From: Solanum dulcamara
Lineage: Eukaryota > Streptophyta > Magnoliopsida > Solanales > Solanaceae
Length of the DNA stretch: 64,000 bases
Direction of reading: 5' to 3'
Assembly (NCBI RefSeq): GCF_947179165.1
Contig: NC_077245.1
Span: 39,425,286 to 39,489,285, forward strand
Position numbers and translations under genes: made by a program. Numbering within the stretch: the stretch's first letter is position 1; the number at the start of each line of letters is the position of its first letter. The notes under the pieces are model-generated. The model did no database searches and was not told where the DNA came from. It saw only the letters and a program-made list of their open reading frames with translations. Below are positions 23,701 through 35,975 of this stretch, one piece after another.

Positions 23701-24428
23701 GAAAAGAGAGTGACACATGAAAGCATGAGAGTGTGCCACGTGGCAGCAATTGGAGATGGGGGTGGACCCCATCTTTCACGTGGCAGCCAATGGTAGGAGA
23801 AAGGGATATGTTGGCCCAATGAGGGCTTGACACGTGTCACCACTTAGGGCTTGACATGTGTCACCACTTAGGAGTTGACACATGTTACCCCCCTAAAGTA
23901 GCCTATATATATAAGTTATGACTCATTCTTATCAATAATAAATTCATTTATCTTCCTAGTTCAAGATACTTCTAGAGAAAAAAGGAAGAGAAGAAAAATC
24001 TAGAACTAGAGAGAGTGTAGGTTCGGCCAAGGAGAAAGAAAGGTAAGCCTCCGATTTCGTTCTATGAATTAATTATCTAGGGTATAACATGATGTTATGA
24101 AGATGTTAGTAATGTAAATTTATGATTTGGAGCAGCACCAAAATGTTAGCAAGCAGCCACAAAGCTTTAGTAGCGCTAAAGGAACTTTCGAGGCAAGTTT
24201 TGGCGAGTTTGGCGAGTTTTGGGACAGGTAATGTTTTCCCTTTCAAATTGGAGTTTATGATGATGTTATAAGGTCTATTACATGTCTAAAATAAGGTTGG
24301 AAGTGGAAAAATTGTATAAGGATGCTTGACGTTAGAAATAAACTAAATTGAAGTCATCATAGCTAAATCGAAGTCGCATAGGGTGTTGTGATTATGGGCC
24401 GCGATAGTAGCTGGTGTGGTTGTGTGTT
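23701..24428 (+). repeat. 3' LTR of element C, part 1 (lacks its first ~390 bp)
   Basis: It begins at GAAAAGAGAGTGACACATG, which aligns with 19,975 of the 5' LTR, and runs to the insertion point of solo LTR K. It includes a three-unit G-box array, a TATA box and both AAGGTAAG-type sites. The missing first part implies a deletion that also took the polypurine tract. Confidence 0.88.
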
Positions 24429-27385
24429 TGTCACGACCCAACCCCGTGGGCTACGACTGGGTGACAAAGTTGGACACTCGCATATACCCCTGTTAACTGT
24501 AAGTAAATGTGTCGCATGATCACGTATTGGCCCAGCCTATCTCCTGAGAGGCCACAACTTATCATTTAGGCAACATAACACATAAGTCGACGAGGATATC
24601 ATAGCATGTGGGTTATCCCATTATATACATACATACGAGCTGACAAGGCTGCCACGATAAGGGAACATCCCAAAACATAGGTCATACAGACAGAACTGAA
24701 CACAGATATATACATAACCCACGCACATGTCTACAGACCTCTAAGAGTGTTAAAGATAACATATGGTGGGACAAGTCCCCCATAGTGCCCCTAAATAAAT
24801 AGATATATACATAGGAGGTTTAGTACCCAATACTCGCCTCCGATACAATGGAGCCCCTTCCAAACTGGCTGAGCAGAATCCTAGGCTGGCAGACTCCCAA
24901 AACCTGTATTTGTACCTGCGGGCATAAAATACAGCCCCCCGAGGAGAGGAGGGTCAGTACGATATATACTGAGTATATAAAGCATGATATATAATAAATG
25001 AGAACAAAGTTACAGTAGAGGCTCAAAAGTCAAATGTGGTATCCAAGGAACCACTGCACATGTACCTTATGAATCATAAAAGCATGCATGCTCATACAAC
25101 ATATTATAGCTAGCCCCCTTAGGGACTTAGTGAAACACATATCTGTAGGAACATCATCACCTTACTACATCACATCATCAGATATATTCATACATACCTA
25201 CCACTCTAGTGAGGGACTCGGTGAACAATGCAGTGAAATTAAGCACAAATCTATAACCGGCCCAGGACTTGGAGAAAGATGTGTTTTCATATACACGAGT
25301 AGAGTAGTGAGAAACTATACATAATTAAAATCATCGTTTGAGAATCAATAGGTTAAGAAGAGTAATCTATCATCTGAGGACCAGAGTAGTAGTGTATTCA
25401 TTTCAGGTGCCCTCTAATTGCTATTAGGGCCCATATCAATTAGGACCTCAGGAACTATAGACATGTACCTATACAAAGTTACTGGCTTATGTAATCAGAG
25501 ATACCCATCATCATATAGTCCTTAGGACTAGGAGTTTACACACTCATTACTTCTTAACACATAGAGGGTCCACGGGAAGAAGTTCAGTTACTATGAATGT
25601 TTGACCTCCCGAAGTGAATAAGAAACATGTACTACATTCAAGACTTAGGAATGGAGTTACCCAGAGTTTGTATTGTATTTAACTTACATCTAAGACATGC
25701 CAAAAGAAGAGAGAGGATAAGCTTTACATAGTCTCTACTATCCTTCATGTAGTCGTCATATATACATATGCCGCGGAATGTACGTCCCGATCCTTTTACA
25801 CACATATACCATACCTGGCCTATCAAGGGACTCGGTACCATAAATATCTCATCATAACATCATACCTTATGTCAAAGACATATCAGGAGAAGAGAAGGGT
25901 AGTTTTACATACCTTTTGTAGAGTAACCCTAACCACTCTTACTTCGTCGCTTTCTGAACCTATTTAACACAATGGTAATACTAACATTAATAACCTTCAA
26001 CTTTCCAGCTTCTCAAACTCTAACTAAGTATCCATAGGAATCATTTCCTTAGGTGCCTTTCTCAAGTAGTTTATTAATAGGTTAAGAAGTCAACGGAAAT
26101 CGGGAAGCACTTCCCCTATAATGTTACCTATCCAAACATCCAATTACATCTCCAATCATTTAAGACAACCAACAACAACAATAATAAGCTCATATACAAG
26201 TAAGCCACTTCAACATTATGCAGCACAAAATTCAAATAACTCACTTAAAACTACTATACTAAAATAGAGTTTTTAATCTCTATTTCATAAAACCTTTAAC
26301 CACACAGAATGGAGGGTCATGTGGATAAAACCATCAGCACCCACATCCTGTTCAGACCACTTTCCAGCCCTACAATGTACCATCCAACCCTTCAATCCGC
26401 AGCAACATAATCATAACACACTACTCGACTTCGATTTAACTAAAACGACTTCAATTTAGTTTGTTTCTAACGCCAAGATTACTTATGCAATTTTCTCACT
26501 TCCATATTCGTTTAAGACATGTAATACACTCCATAACAACATTATTAACTCCACTTTTAAAGGGAAGACCTTACCTTGTCCAAAACCTGTCCAAATGGGC
26601 CGCGGAAGTCCTCTTAATATGCTGAAACTTAGTGGACTGTTTGTGTCACTTCTTTGCTGCCCCAAAATGAAATTTTTCATTATTAAACACCATTATATCA
26701 CCATAGGATACCTTAAATAATTAGTTCATGGAACAAAATCGGGCCTTACCTTTTCTTTTGGCCAAAGTCATCACCCTCTCTCTAGTCTCTTAGGGATTGT
26801 TTATCAACTTTTCTAAGTGCAAAGCTGATTTTGTGAAGAAATTGATCTTAAAACACATGTATATATGTGTTATTAATAGGGTAAACATGGAAACCCTAGG
26901 GGTGACATGTGGTAGCTCCCTAGGGTGCCACCTTAATCATGCGCCCACTCCTTTGCTGCAATGTGACAGTGTGGAACCCATCTTAAGTAGGTGTGTCACC
27001 TACTTGGTACAACTAGGTGCATCACCTATTTGCTTCTGAGTAGGTTTTTCACCTCCTTCCATCTTTTCCGTTGGTTTGTAATATCATCTCGATTCAAGAA
27101 CCTATGTAATCCTTGCTATATCAACTCGGCATGCACTCCAATATCTTAAGTGTGTAAGACAACCAAGTTGGTAGCTACGCAGGTAAGTCGAGTCCCACAA
27201 CTTGTTATTTGTCCCCCAACTTCTTTCAAATCCTTCTAACCCTATTTCCAACCTTCACTCTTATGGCTCTTCACATCCTTCCCTCATTAGAGTTATTCAA
27301 TAACATTATAGCTAATCTGGGTCACGTAGCAACTTTTAAGAAGTTTAAGAAAGCATTCTGAAGTACAAATGTATGGGGAATAACA
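24429..27385 (-). mobile_element. Solo LTR K (family 1, about 3.0 kb) nested in C's 3' LTR
   Basis: On the plus strand it begins TGTCACGACCC and ends GGGGAATAACA; read on the minus strand that is a complete LTR from TGTTATTCCCC to GGGTCGTGACA. The flanks GTGTT (24,424-24,428) and ATGTT (27,386-27,390) differ by one base and act as the 5-bp target duplication. Removing K rejoins TGTGTGTTGCAGGGATG exactly as in the 5' LTR (about 20,725). There is no internal region, so it arose by LTR-LTR recombination after insertion. Confidence 0.92.
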
Positions 27386-27390
27386 ATGTT

Positions 27391-29230
27391 GCAGGGATGT
27401 AAAGGGTTCTAAAAAGGGTGTGGGTGTTGCTGGTTGTAGCCACACGACCCCCCATTTAGTATGGTTAAAGGTTTTATGAAATAAAGGTTAAAAACTCTAT
27501 TTTGGTATCGTAGTTTTGAGCTAGTTGTTTGGAGTTGTATTGGGTAATGTTGAATTGATTTATTTATATATGTGCTTCTGGTTGTTGTTATTGGTATGGT
27601 TGGATACAATTTAGCCTAGTGAAATCTCAGGGATGTTGAAGTTATAGATGAGATGCTGCCCGAATTTTGGTAACTTTGGAACTAGTAACAAATTAGTCGA
27701 GGGTATTGGATAAGGAAATGATTCCTATGGGTACTTGGTTGTAGAGTTGGAAATTGGAAAGCGAAAGGTCATTAACCTAAGTATTACTCTCATGTTATTA
27801 GATCAAGGAGGTAACGAGGCAAGATGGATTATAGTTAATCCACAAAAGGTATGTGAAGCTACCTTCTTTCTCTTGGCATGTTTTTGGCATAGGTATGTAA
27901 AGCTACCCCTTTCTTCTCTTGGCATGTTTTGAGATAAGTATTACATGATGTATGTTTTGGGGGTTATCCCATCCATAAAGATCCGAGCATGATTTATGAT
28001 TCTTATCTACTTTCTAATGTTAGAACTTCCATAATAATGGAGCTATGGCTCTCAAGCCTTCTATATGATGGATAGTAGAAAAAAATGTGAAGCTATCTTT
28101 CTTTATTTGGCATGGTCTTTATGAAACAAATATATGATTTTTATATACTTGCAAGTCAGATCCTATTCTTAGAGCCACTTGGATGGCTAATGTTTTAGAT
28201 TTCTAGAGGTTCTATTTCAATACAATCCATAGTAACATTCAAAAGGTACTTGATATGGCGCTTGTCTTGATTTTTGAATGATAGCTCATTTTGATCATTC
28301 CATCTAGTCTCAAATATGATTTAAATTGCATTTAGTTTCTCACTACTCTACTCGTGGATGCCTCAATGCTTCCTTCACTGTGCTTGGGCCAGGAGATACA
28401 TGATTGTGCGTACTTCTCTACCTTGTTCATCATGCCCCAATATGAAGGGGAAGGTACGCCCTGTAAATGGGTTATGGAGTTATGCTATGCTATGTACACA
28501 TATGTTGATGTCTGATGATATGGTATGATATGATATAATCTTTTACGGAGATATTTCCTACTCTGGAGTTATGCTGTGTTGTGGCACCGATGACGGGATG
28601 ACGACCATGTTTTGTTTACCGCATCCCATAATGGGTCCGAATATGAAATATGTTTTTCCCCATGCATTATCTGTGTTTGTGATAAGTATTTTTACATTTT
28701 GGATATTTTGCTCATTTTCTATACATTTTATTCTGGTTATGAATTCATTTATTTCAGTTTGTGCTTTACATATTCAATATATTTTTCGTACTGACCCCTT
28801 TCCTCAGGGGCTGCGTTACATGCCCGTAGGTACAAATGCTTGAGTTGCCAATCCGCTTTCTTAGGACATCCACTCTGTTGTTTGACAGTGCTCCTTTGTC
28901 TGGAGCCTATATTTTGGTACTGACCTTTATGTAGCCTATATATTTATGTTGCTCAAGAGTACGATGAGGCCCTATCCCATTATATTATTATACTATCGTT
29001 CTGTAGAGGTCTATAGATATGTATTTGTGGTTTCTGTATATGTTTTGGGCTTTTGTGTTCCATGATGGCCTTATCGGCTTTCGTGAGCTGCATCTATTTT
29101 TGTGCGCTATCTAGTGACCTTAATTAATTTATATATTTATTTATTCTGCTAATATGCTAATTTGGGCTAAGGGTATGTATAGGTGTCCAACTCGGGCATG
29201 AGTCGCGGCCTACGGGATTGGGTCATGACA
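27391..29230 (+). repeat. 3' LTR of element C, part 2
   Basis: It continues the LTR after solo LTR K, aligned with 20,725-22,431 of the 5' LTR, and ends GGGTCATGACA followed by target duplication CGGGC. Hydrophobic ORFs in 28,571-28,843 are chance frames also present, in altered form, in the 5' LTR. Confidence 0.92.
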
Positions 29231-29980
29231 CGGGCCTTCTTAGTCACCCTAGGAACTTATTTAAGCTTTTCCTCTTCAATTTGCTCGATATAAGTCATTA
29301 ATCTAGAGATATCCATTTCCTTTATTAACATAGCCATCTTACATTCATGAACAACCAAATCTGAAACCCCTGATATAAACTTACTCATTCAGGCTCGAGG
29401 GTCGGACACCAAAGTCGGAGCATACTTGGACAACTTTATGAAGTTTATGGCATACTCCCTTACACTCATACTCTCTTGCTTCAAGTTGTTAAATTCCATC
29501 ACCTTGGCCTCCCTCAACTATAAGGGAAAGAAACGGTCAAGAAATGGACGCTTAAAACTTTCCCAATTTATAGGACCCTTATTCACTATTTTGGCCTTCC
29601 ATTAGTTGTACCACACTTGAGCGACACCCTTGAGTTGGTAGGCCGCCAACTCCACCTTTTCTTCTGAAGTCTCTTCCATAATCCTCACTATCTTGTAGAC
29701 TTCATCAATGAACTCTTGAGGATCCTTATTGACTTTTGAGCCATGAAACTCTAGAGGATTCATTTGTGCAAAGTCCCTTACTCTTGAGGCCGGAGTAGGA
29801 ACTTTAGGAGGAGTTGCAACCCATTGGTTGGTCACTACTTGGGATAGCATAGTAATGGTGGTTTGGAACTCCGCATTAGCCACTTGGTCTAGTAAAGGAC
29901 TAATGTCTTGACGATCTGGGGGAGCTTGGGATTCATTAGCATTGTCTCCCCTTAGCGACGGTGGTCTTCTTGGAGCCATC
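29231..29980 (-). pseudogene. Element E gag, N-terminal two thirds
   Basis: The gag polyprotein forms the virus-like particle of the retrotransposon. The frame starts at 29,980 (MAPRRPPSLRGDN). It runs through MNPLEFHGSKVNKDPQEFID and ELAAYQLKGVAQVWYN to a stop at about 29,601. It then continues readable past stops: NWESFKRPFLDRFFPL, EFNNLKQESMSVREYA and SKYAPTLVSDPRA. This is the retrotransposon gag domain of Tekay-type chromoviruses. The gag resumes beyond element C at 19,578 with the linker and zinc-knuckle region. At least four in-frame stops make it non-functional. Confidence 0.88.
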
Positions 29981-30179
29981 TTTCTGAAAATCACAAAGAA
30001 AGACTATTAGGGAAAAGAAGTCTTACGATAACCTCTATAGCATGACATGGATCATGAAAGAAGTGACAATTCCTAAAATTCCTCATAGAATCCTACTCAT
30101 AAGTGTGGCGCACTTCACACCATGAATAATAAAATACTTGACGCGGTATGTTGGACACCCTAGGACACTTGGAAAACCT

Positions 30180-30198
30180 TGTGCTCTGATACAAAGTT
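30180..30198 (-). other. Primer-binding site of element E
   Basis: Read on the minus strand: LTR end, AACTT, then TGTATCAGAGCACAAGG. This is the initiator tRNA-Met type site with one base changed relative to the intact site of element D (55,947-55,964). It separates the gag leader from the 5' LTR fragment. Confidence 0.82.
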
Positions 30199-30260
30199 TG
30201 TCACGACCCAACCTAGGAACTAGTCGTAACACGGCGATCGAAACCCCGAAGGGATCCAAC
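30199..30260 (-). repeat. Stub of the 5' LTR of element E
   Basis: Only the last ~60 bp of the family-2 LTR remain (TGTCACGACCCAACC to GGGATCCAAC), aligned with 15,579-15,640. It then switches to the interior of a family-1 LTR at CAACTCGGCCAC. The other partner (37,490) has ACAACTCGGCCAC, so the break shares a short CAAC microhomology. Confidence 0.8.
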
Positions 30261-31533
30261 TCGGCCACAGTATCAAAAACCACACTAATAACAACAACCA
30301 ACAGCATATATACAATGAAATCGCCTCAATATTACAAAATACAACCCCAAACAACTCGTTTAAAACTATGATATCAAAATAGGGTTTTAGTCTCTTTTTC
30401 ATAAAACCTTTAAGTATGTGAAGTGGAGGGTCGTGTGGCTGAAACCAGAAGCACCCACTCCCTATCTAAATCATTTTCCAGCACCTTAACACACCACCAC
30501 ACGACCAGCAGCCACACGCTACAAACACAACGCACTATTTGACTTCAATTTAGCTACGACGACTTCAATATAGATTGTTTCGAATATAGGGCATTTACAC
30601 GGATTTGTTTGTACTTCAATCCATTTATAATGTGTATAATAAACTTCATAACAACTCCATAGATTCCAAATTGAAAGGATAAAACTTACCTTACCCAGAA
30701 TTGGCTAAAACTCGCCAAAACTCGCCTTGGAACTTCTCTAAATGTGCTAAAATTGTGCGGACTGCTTGTTATCCATTTGGTTCTGCTACAAACCATAAAT
30801 ATATACTATTAATACCCTCATATCATCATGATATACCGTAGATAATTAATTCATGAAACAAAATTAGAAAACCGACCTTTTTCCTCCCTTGCTCGCCACC
30901 CTTTTCTCTTAGCTTAAGGATTCCTTTTCTTTTCTTTTTTGCTGAAGTTTTTTGGATACGAAATGACTTAAGTGTCACAAAAAAAGTATATGTAGTCTGA
31001 CCTAGGAGGTGAGACATGGCATCCCCATAGGGTGCCACGTATGCAGTTTCTATTGGGCCACGTATCCATGTCATGCCCCCTAGGTTGCCACTTGTCTTTG
31101 GTGGGGCCCACCCCCAAGTAGGTGGGTCACCTACTTGACCCCAAGAAGGTGGGTCACCTTCTCCCATGTGACACCCTCCCATGCTGCCACGTGGTGCCTC
31201 CTCTTGCTGCCACATATTGTTCTCCCCTTTTCCGTGTGGGTTTGTAATCTCGTCTTATTTTAAGAGCTTATGTAATCCGTACTACGTGAGCTTGGTATGT
31301 CCTTAAGTATCTCAAGTGTATAAAAATTCTAAATTAGAAGCTTACGTAGGTGAATCGCGTCCTATGACTCATTCCTAGGATTCTTATAACTCTATTTCTA
31401 ACCTTCTCTACTGTGGGGTGTCGCATTCTTCTCTCCTTAGGGTTGTTCGATGTGTGTGTATAGTAGGGGTATCATGGACACATTCAAGAGGGATAGGAAT
31501 ACATTTCAAGGTTCAAAAGTGTGGGGTGTAATA
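30261..31533 (-). repeat. 3' LTR of element B (family 1), truncated
   Basis: It aligns with 37,490-38,735 and ends at GGGGTGTAATA (inverted LTR start) next to the inverted polypurine tract. The downstream two thirds of the LTR (minus sense) are missing at the 30,260 junction. It retains the TATA-like TATATG (about 30,987), CACGTG and CACATG boxes and one AAGGTAAG-type site (about 30,687). The ORF at 30,826-31,215 is a low-complexity GTGG-rich chance frame in the U3 array. Confidence 0.85.
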
Positions 31534-33041
31534 TCCTTCCCCCCTTTAGAACATTTGTCCTCGAATATTAACTCGTCTTATAGGGTTTTACGAGGATTTC
31601 GGGGGTTCTGTATAATCGTCGTCTCCCAATTCAGTTAGGAGGTTATATTACCTTTGGTATATAGCAAACAAGTACAAGTATCTTCTCTCTACTCCCTTTT
31701 GACTTCTCGGGTCATCCTCTTTCTAGTTTTTGTTTTGCCATAATATCCCAACGGAAGTCATGTTCTTATCCATGATCTCCTAATATGTCGATCCAGGGTG
31801 GCGATAGGTTGCTCTTCGTAGGATAACTCATTTATTACGTTGACTCTATCCATGGAGAATATTCCGGAAGGGTTTACTTATACCGTTATAGGACATTGGT
31901 GGGTGAAAGACTAGGGGTACTATTTTTAAACCAGATAGTAGGGCCACTTATAGGAAACTTTGCCTATTCCACACATGGTCTGGTAAAGACCAATATATAT
32001 CGGGCTTAACTTATTCCTTCTTGCCGAACCTCATTACTCCTTCCATAGGCGTCACCTTCAAAGACACCCAATCGCTCACTTAAATTTCCAAAGAGCGATG
32101 TTGATTGTCTGCATATAGCTTCTGTCGATTTTGAGCGGTTAATAACTTTCCCTGAATAGGCTTTACATTCTGTACCTCTTAGTGAACCACGTCTAGGCTT
32201 ATTAGTCGTGCTTTACTAACATTAAACCAACCAATTGGCGACCTACACTATATGCCATACAAAGTCTCATATGGGGCCATCCTGATACTAGAACGATAGT
32301 TAATATCATAAGTACTGCTAACAGGTGGTAGGCAATTGTCCAAGCCACCTTTAGGGCCAACCGCATAGGACCGCAACATATCGTCTACCATGTAGCTAGT
32401 AGACCTAGTCTGTCCATTAGTCTGACGCTAAAGTAGTACACGAAGGCTTATCTATCTTTTATGTCTCTTCGCAGACTGACCTTCGGTAGTTAATTGTAAC
32501 TTGGTCTTATTCATCTAGGATAGTAGCTATGGGGAATCCATAAGGTCCTACCCCCTTTATCCTATAATTTTAGACCTTCTCGGCTGAGTAGGAAGCCTTT
32601 GATTGAAGGAGCATGGGCTAATATTGTTATTCTGTCGGTAACATTCCCTCCAAAGTCATCTATCTATGGAGTGCAAAGAGATTCCTCTAGCTAAGGTCGT
32701 ATTGTGGAATCTTTGACCTTGTGTATTAATTCTTACCTTCTTTAAATGACATCAACCGGTTCCCTTACCTTTTGGGTTTTCCTTTTTGTCCCTAAGAGGT
32801 GGTTACCAAGTGGTGTCAAAATTCCCTTACCCATTGGCCCATATAGCTATTCTGTGGTTTGCCTATCATTAATTGGTTCTACATTGAAGAACTGTGGCAT
32901 ACAAGTGTGTCATCGGTTAGTAATCAGCTAATTCTACTTGAGTTGCTCAAGCCCTTTTTGCAATTCCCTTAACGTAACTTATAATACTCTAGGTACATAA
33001 TCTCATGTCGTTCCTCCGCCGCTAGTTCGGATTCTTCAATG

Positions 33042-33161
33042 TCACACGATCATACCAGTACTGACGTACTAAGGTCCATTAGAATTTCGAAGTTAAGCGT
33101 GCTTGGGCGGGAGTAATACTGGGATGGGTGACCTCTCTGGGAAGTCTTCGTGTCGCGTTTC
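33042..33161 (+). pseudogene. 5S rRNA-derived module inside element B
   Basis: This 120-bp segment matches plant 5S rRNA from end to end. CGATCATACCAG opens it. AAGTTAAGCGTGCTTGGG covers the internal A box unchanged from the plant consensus as I know it, GGATGGGTGACCTC covers most of the C box, and TCTTCGTGTCGCG closes it. Helix-forming ends are altered and one base is inserted before CTGGGAAG. The first run of five Ts that could stop Pol III is at 33,254-33,258. The module is antisense to element B. Flanks (TCTCATGTCGTTCCTCCGCC before, CAATCC after) also match those of the copy in A. Confidence 0.9.
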
Positions 33162-35953
33162 ATTGCAATCCTTACAATAATGTGCGAGGCACTCAACTTA
33201 GTCCAAGATTTACCTTAGCGTCGTCTTACTAGTCTTCATGTTTCACCCTGCCCTTTTTCCTTTTATCTTACAACCGGTATAGAGGTAGATCTTTATTTCC
33301 ACCATGACCATGTCCCTTTTTAGTCATTTGATTTAACTTCTCCTATTGTATTCACCCCTTTTTGTAAACACCCATTTATTAGGGTCTCTGTTAATGGTTT
33401 CCCGTACGGTCTTAGATATCATGGTTTCTATCCATTATGGTTGGCTTTTAGATCTTGCTAGCTCGTTCCAGCATAGGATTTCCTTTGAAGTTTTAAGTGT
33501 TCACATTAAAAGGTTGTAGTGTCGGTTAGTTTTACCTCATACTTGTGTGTCTCATATCTATTTCCCCCCTTTAAGGTGTAGCCATGCCATTGTCTGTTTA
33601 TTTTCAGCCTTTCAACGGCATATCAATCTTTTCTAACATATCTAGTATACTGCATCTTACTTATACCTTAAATTACCTACGTGTGAGACTTTAACAGAAT
33701 TAGAAGGTGCTTATCATCATTTCAAACTTGGTCATAAAACTATCTTAATCCCAAAGGGATACCACTTATTCTCTTAATAACTTCACAGTGCAGCGGTTGT
33801 TCTACAACCCTACATTCCTTATCCTTGGTTATGCATTTGTCGCAACATCCTTTGCGACCAACTCTGTAGACATCATTTTGGCTTTTGGTCTAGCATGATG
33901 TCATTATCCTCCATAGTGTCTCTTGAGTTATTCAATATCCTTTCATTGCTATGCCTTTTTCTTTTTATACGCACTCATCTTCTAGCGCTATGTCATTCAA
34001 GGTCTTGTTAAAACTTGTTAGCACTACCTTACATTGTATTCTGACTTCTATCCAATTATCGACGACTTCCAGATCTTCCTAACTTGGTTCAGCAAGGGAT
34101 TTTATTGAAGTTTAAGCATCCATCTCAAATTTGTTGCCATATCAATTGCCTTTATCTTACCCTTGTAGTTTTCTCATTGACTTTACCCCTTTAGAGGGTA
34201 CTTATACCTTTATCTGTTGATACCTTTTTCTACATCTCTATGTCTAGTCTAAAATCCGTCCGATCTCTTTCCCCACTCTGCCTAGTACTGTATCCTATCC
34301 CCGTTTCTCTGCATATTTTATAACCTGATTTTCCATGTATGGAACCTAGGCTAAATCATGAGGCAACATGAGCCTTCCCATATATAAGGTGATATCTCAT
34401 CTACTAATCGGTACTTGAATGATGTGACCCAGGAAACAACTCATCCAAGGCCACATTCTACCTATGTTTATGAAAGGTTAATGCACACTTATAGTCATTC
34501 CAATTTTTAACTAGGCAACACTTGTATTCCAGTGATGATTGTCCAAGGTTCTCTCGGAATAATAGTTTTATCCCAACCTATAGCCTTTGTTTCTTGGGGT
34601 GAACATAAGTTGCACTATCTATTTCTTATATTCGCCGTCTTTGTCTCTGAAGAGTTCCATTATTTTTGGGGCGACGTTATGTACACATATTATTTCTTTA
34701 TACCTTATGCACCTTTCCCTTACTATATACCTAACACAAACTTTTGACTAAGTTAACACATACCAAGTGCACCTTACTAACGGTTCTACTTTATCCCTGT
34801 ATTGTTGTACTATACCTTTAAACTCATACTTACGTATCTCCCTTTTGGTTCATACTCATATTCAATTCATAACATCTCTCTGGGGTGCTTTTGTTAGCAT
34901 TTCGTTTTCCAATTAGTTGGTGGAGAACTAATAACTATTATCATAGAATGCTTTCCAACCACCGTTAGAAGAAAACTAGAATCCCTTAAATATCATAGTA
35001 CTTCTTAACACTTGACCCACCTGGTCTTCTTTTGAGTTTATCCTCGCGTTATGAACAACTTATCTAACTTTCAACTAAGAGTTGGGGGCTTGGTACTTTT
35101 CAAGAAAAGTGAAACTCAATTGCTGGACATCTTACCCTTTAACATGAGCTTTTTTTTTCTATTCTTTTTGGTCCTACAGTACAAATACGGCTGGAGGTAC
35201 CGTAGTCTGAATTTTAATGCTCAAATAGGCTTTTGTTTCTCCGAAATAAAATTCTCCAAGTAGAAATGGTGACCCTTATCGACGACGTGAAGGGTACCTC
35301 TTACATCTTTAGTTAAACATAATAGGGGTCTTCAATATCAACTTTAAAGGAATACTAAGAGTCTATGTTTCATTCCCTTTTCTTGTTCTGAGAAAATTTC
35401 GACAGAGTTTCCTCTATATTCCTTACTATTCCAAACCCTGCATGCAGAAAAAACAACCAATGCCTCACAGGGCTAGCATATATATATATTCATATCATCT
35501 CACAGCCACACAGGGCTTCCAATATCATCTCATACTGTAACCACACAGGGCTTTCAATATTAATAATAATAAAGAAATAATAGACTTACCTCGTATATCC
35601 AACTTTGAACTGCATTTGTTGCACTTTCCTATCTATTTTCCCTTTAATTTTCGACTTTAAACTTCAATCACATGTCTATACCTTACCCAACAGATATCTC
35701 CTATGCCTTTACTTACCTGCGTGCTTCGTAACTTCCGATTTTGTCAGTTACTTCCTTGTGTTGATGTCGTCCTTCTGCTAAAATCCAAGGTTAGTATAAG
35801 AAGGTTTCCTATGACTCGGATCTATAGAACGATCTTATATATGAAAGAAAGGTAACATACTAAATGTCCTGTAGCTTCCTATTTATAGATGTGGCATGCA
35901 ATACATCGATAATCGAGACTCTACTAGACACGGTCTGTAGACAATCCAAGGAC

Positions 35954-35970
35954 AAACTGCTTTGATACCA
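35954..35970 (-). other. Primer-binding site of element B
   Basis: On the minus strand TGGTATCAAAGCAGTTT follows the 5' LTR end by about five bases. It is identical over 14 bases to the site of element C and complementary, with one change, to the initiator tRNA-Met 3' end. Confidence 0.88.
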
Positions 35971-35975
35971 CTTCC

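Larger units (their letters stand above)
19584..29230 (+). mobile_element. Element C: full-length but internally deleted family-1 LTR retrotransposon
   Basis: The boundaries are set by 5' TGTGACACCCC, 3' GGGTCATGACA and identical 5-bp flanks (CGGGC). It consists of the 5' LTR, a primer-binding site, a 1.27-kb internal remnant without coding sequence, and a 3' LTR split by the solo LTR K. It sits in the gag gene of element E. Over about 240 aligned bases after the TATA box (20,200 versus 23,910) I counted 16 LTR differences, so the insertion is not recent. It has no gag, pol or polypurine tract and could move only with proteins supplied in trans. Confidence 0.9.
31534..35975 (-). mobile_element. 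Internal region of element B, with decayed gypsy integrase/chromodomain
   Basis: It is bounded by an inverted polypurine tract (31,534-31,547) and a primer-binding site (35,954-35,970). Near the 3' end (minus sense), integrase C-terminal sequence is readable through stops: GGLDNCLPP and SSIRMAPYETLYG (about 32,380-32,250), RQKLYADNQHRSLEI (about 32,130) and TPMEGVMRFGKKE (about 32,050). Chromodomain LSYEEQPIATLDRHIR follows (about 31,830-31,780). Upstream of about 33,000 I recognise no RT, protease or gag despite a near-normal length of 4.4 kb. A 5S-derived module lies antisense at 33,042-33,161. The leader has a donor/acceptor pair (35,716 and 35,439). Confidence 0.78.

Noticed and set aside
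30826..31215. 129-codon glycine/tryptophan-rich ORF
   Set aside because: It is a low-complexity frame through the CACC/GTGG boxes of the LTR U3; it is not conserved in the other LTR of the same element.
33254..33258. Pol III terminator proving the 5S module is transcribed
   Set aside because: A run of five Ts about 90 bp downstream is expected by chance in AT-rich DNA; it is only compatible with transcription.
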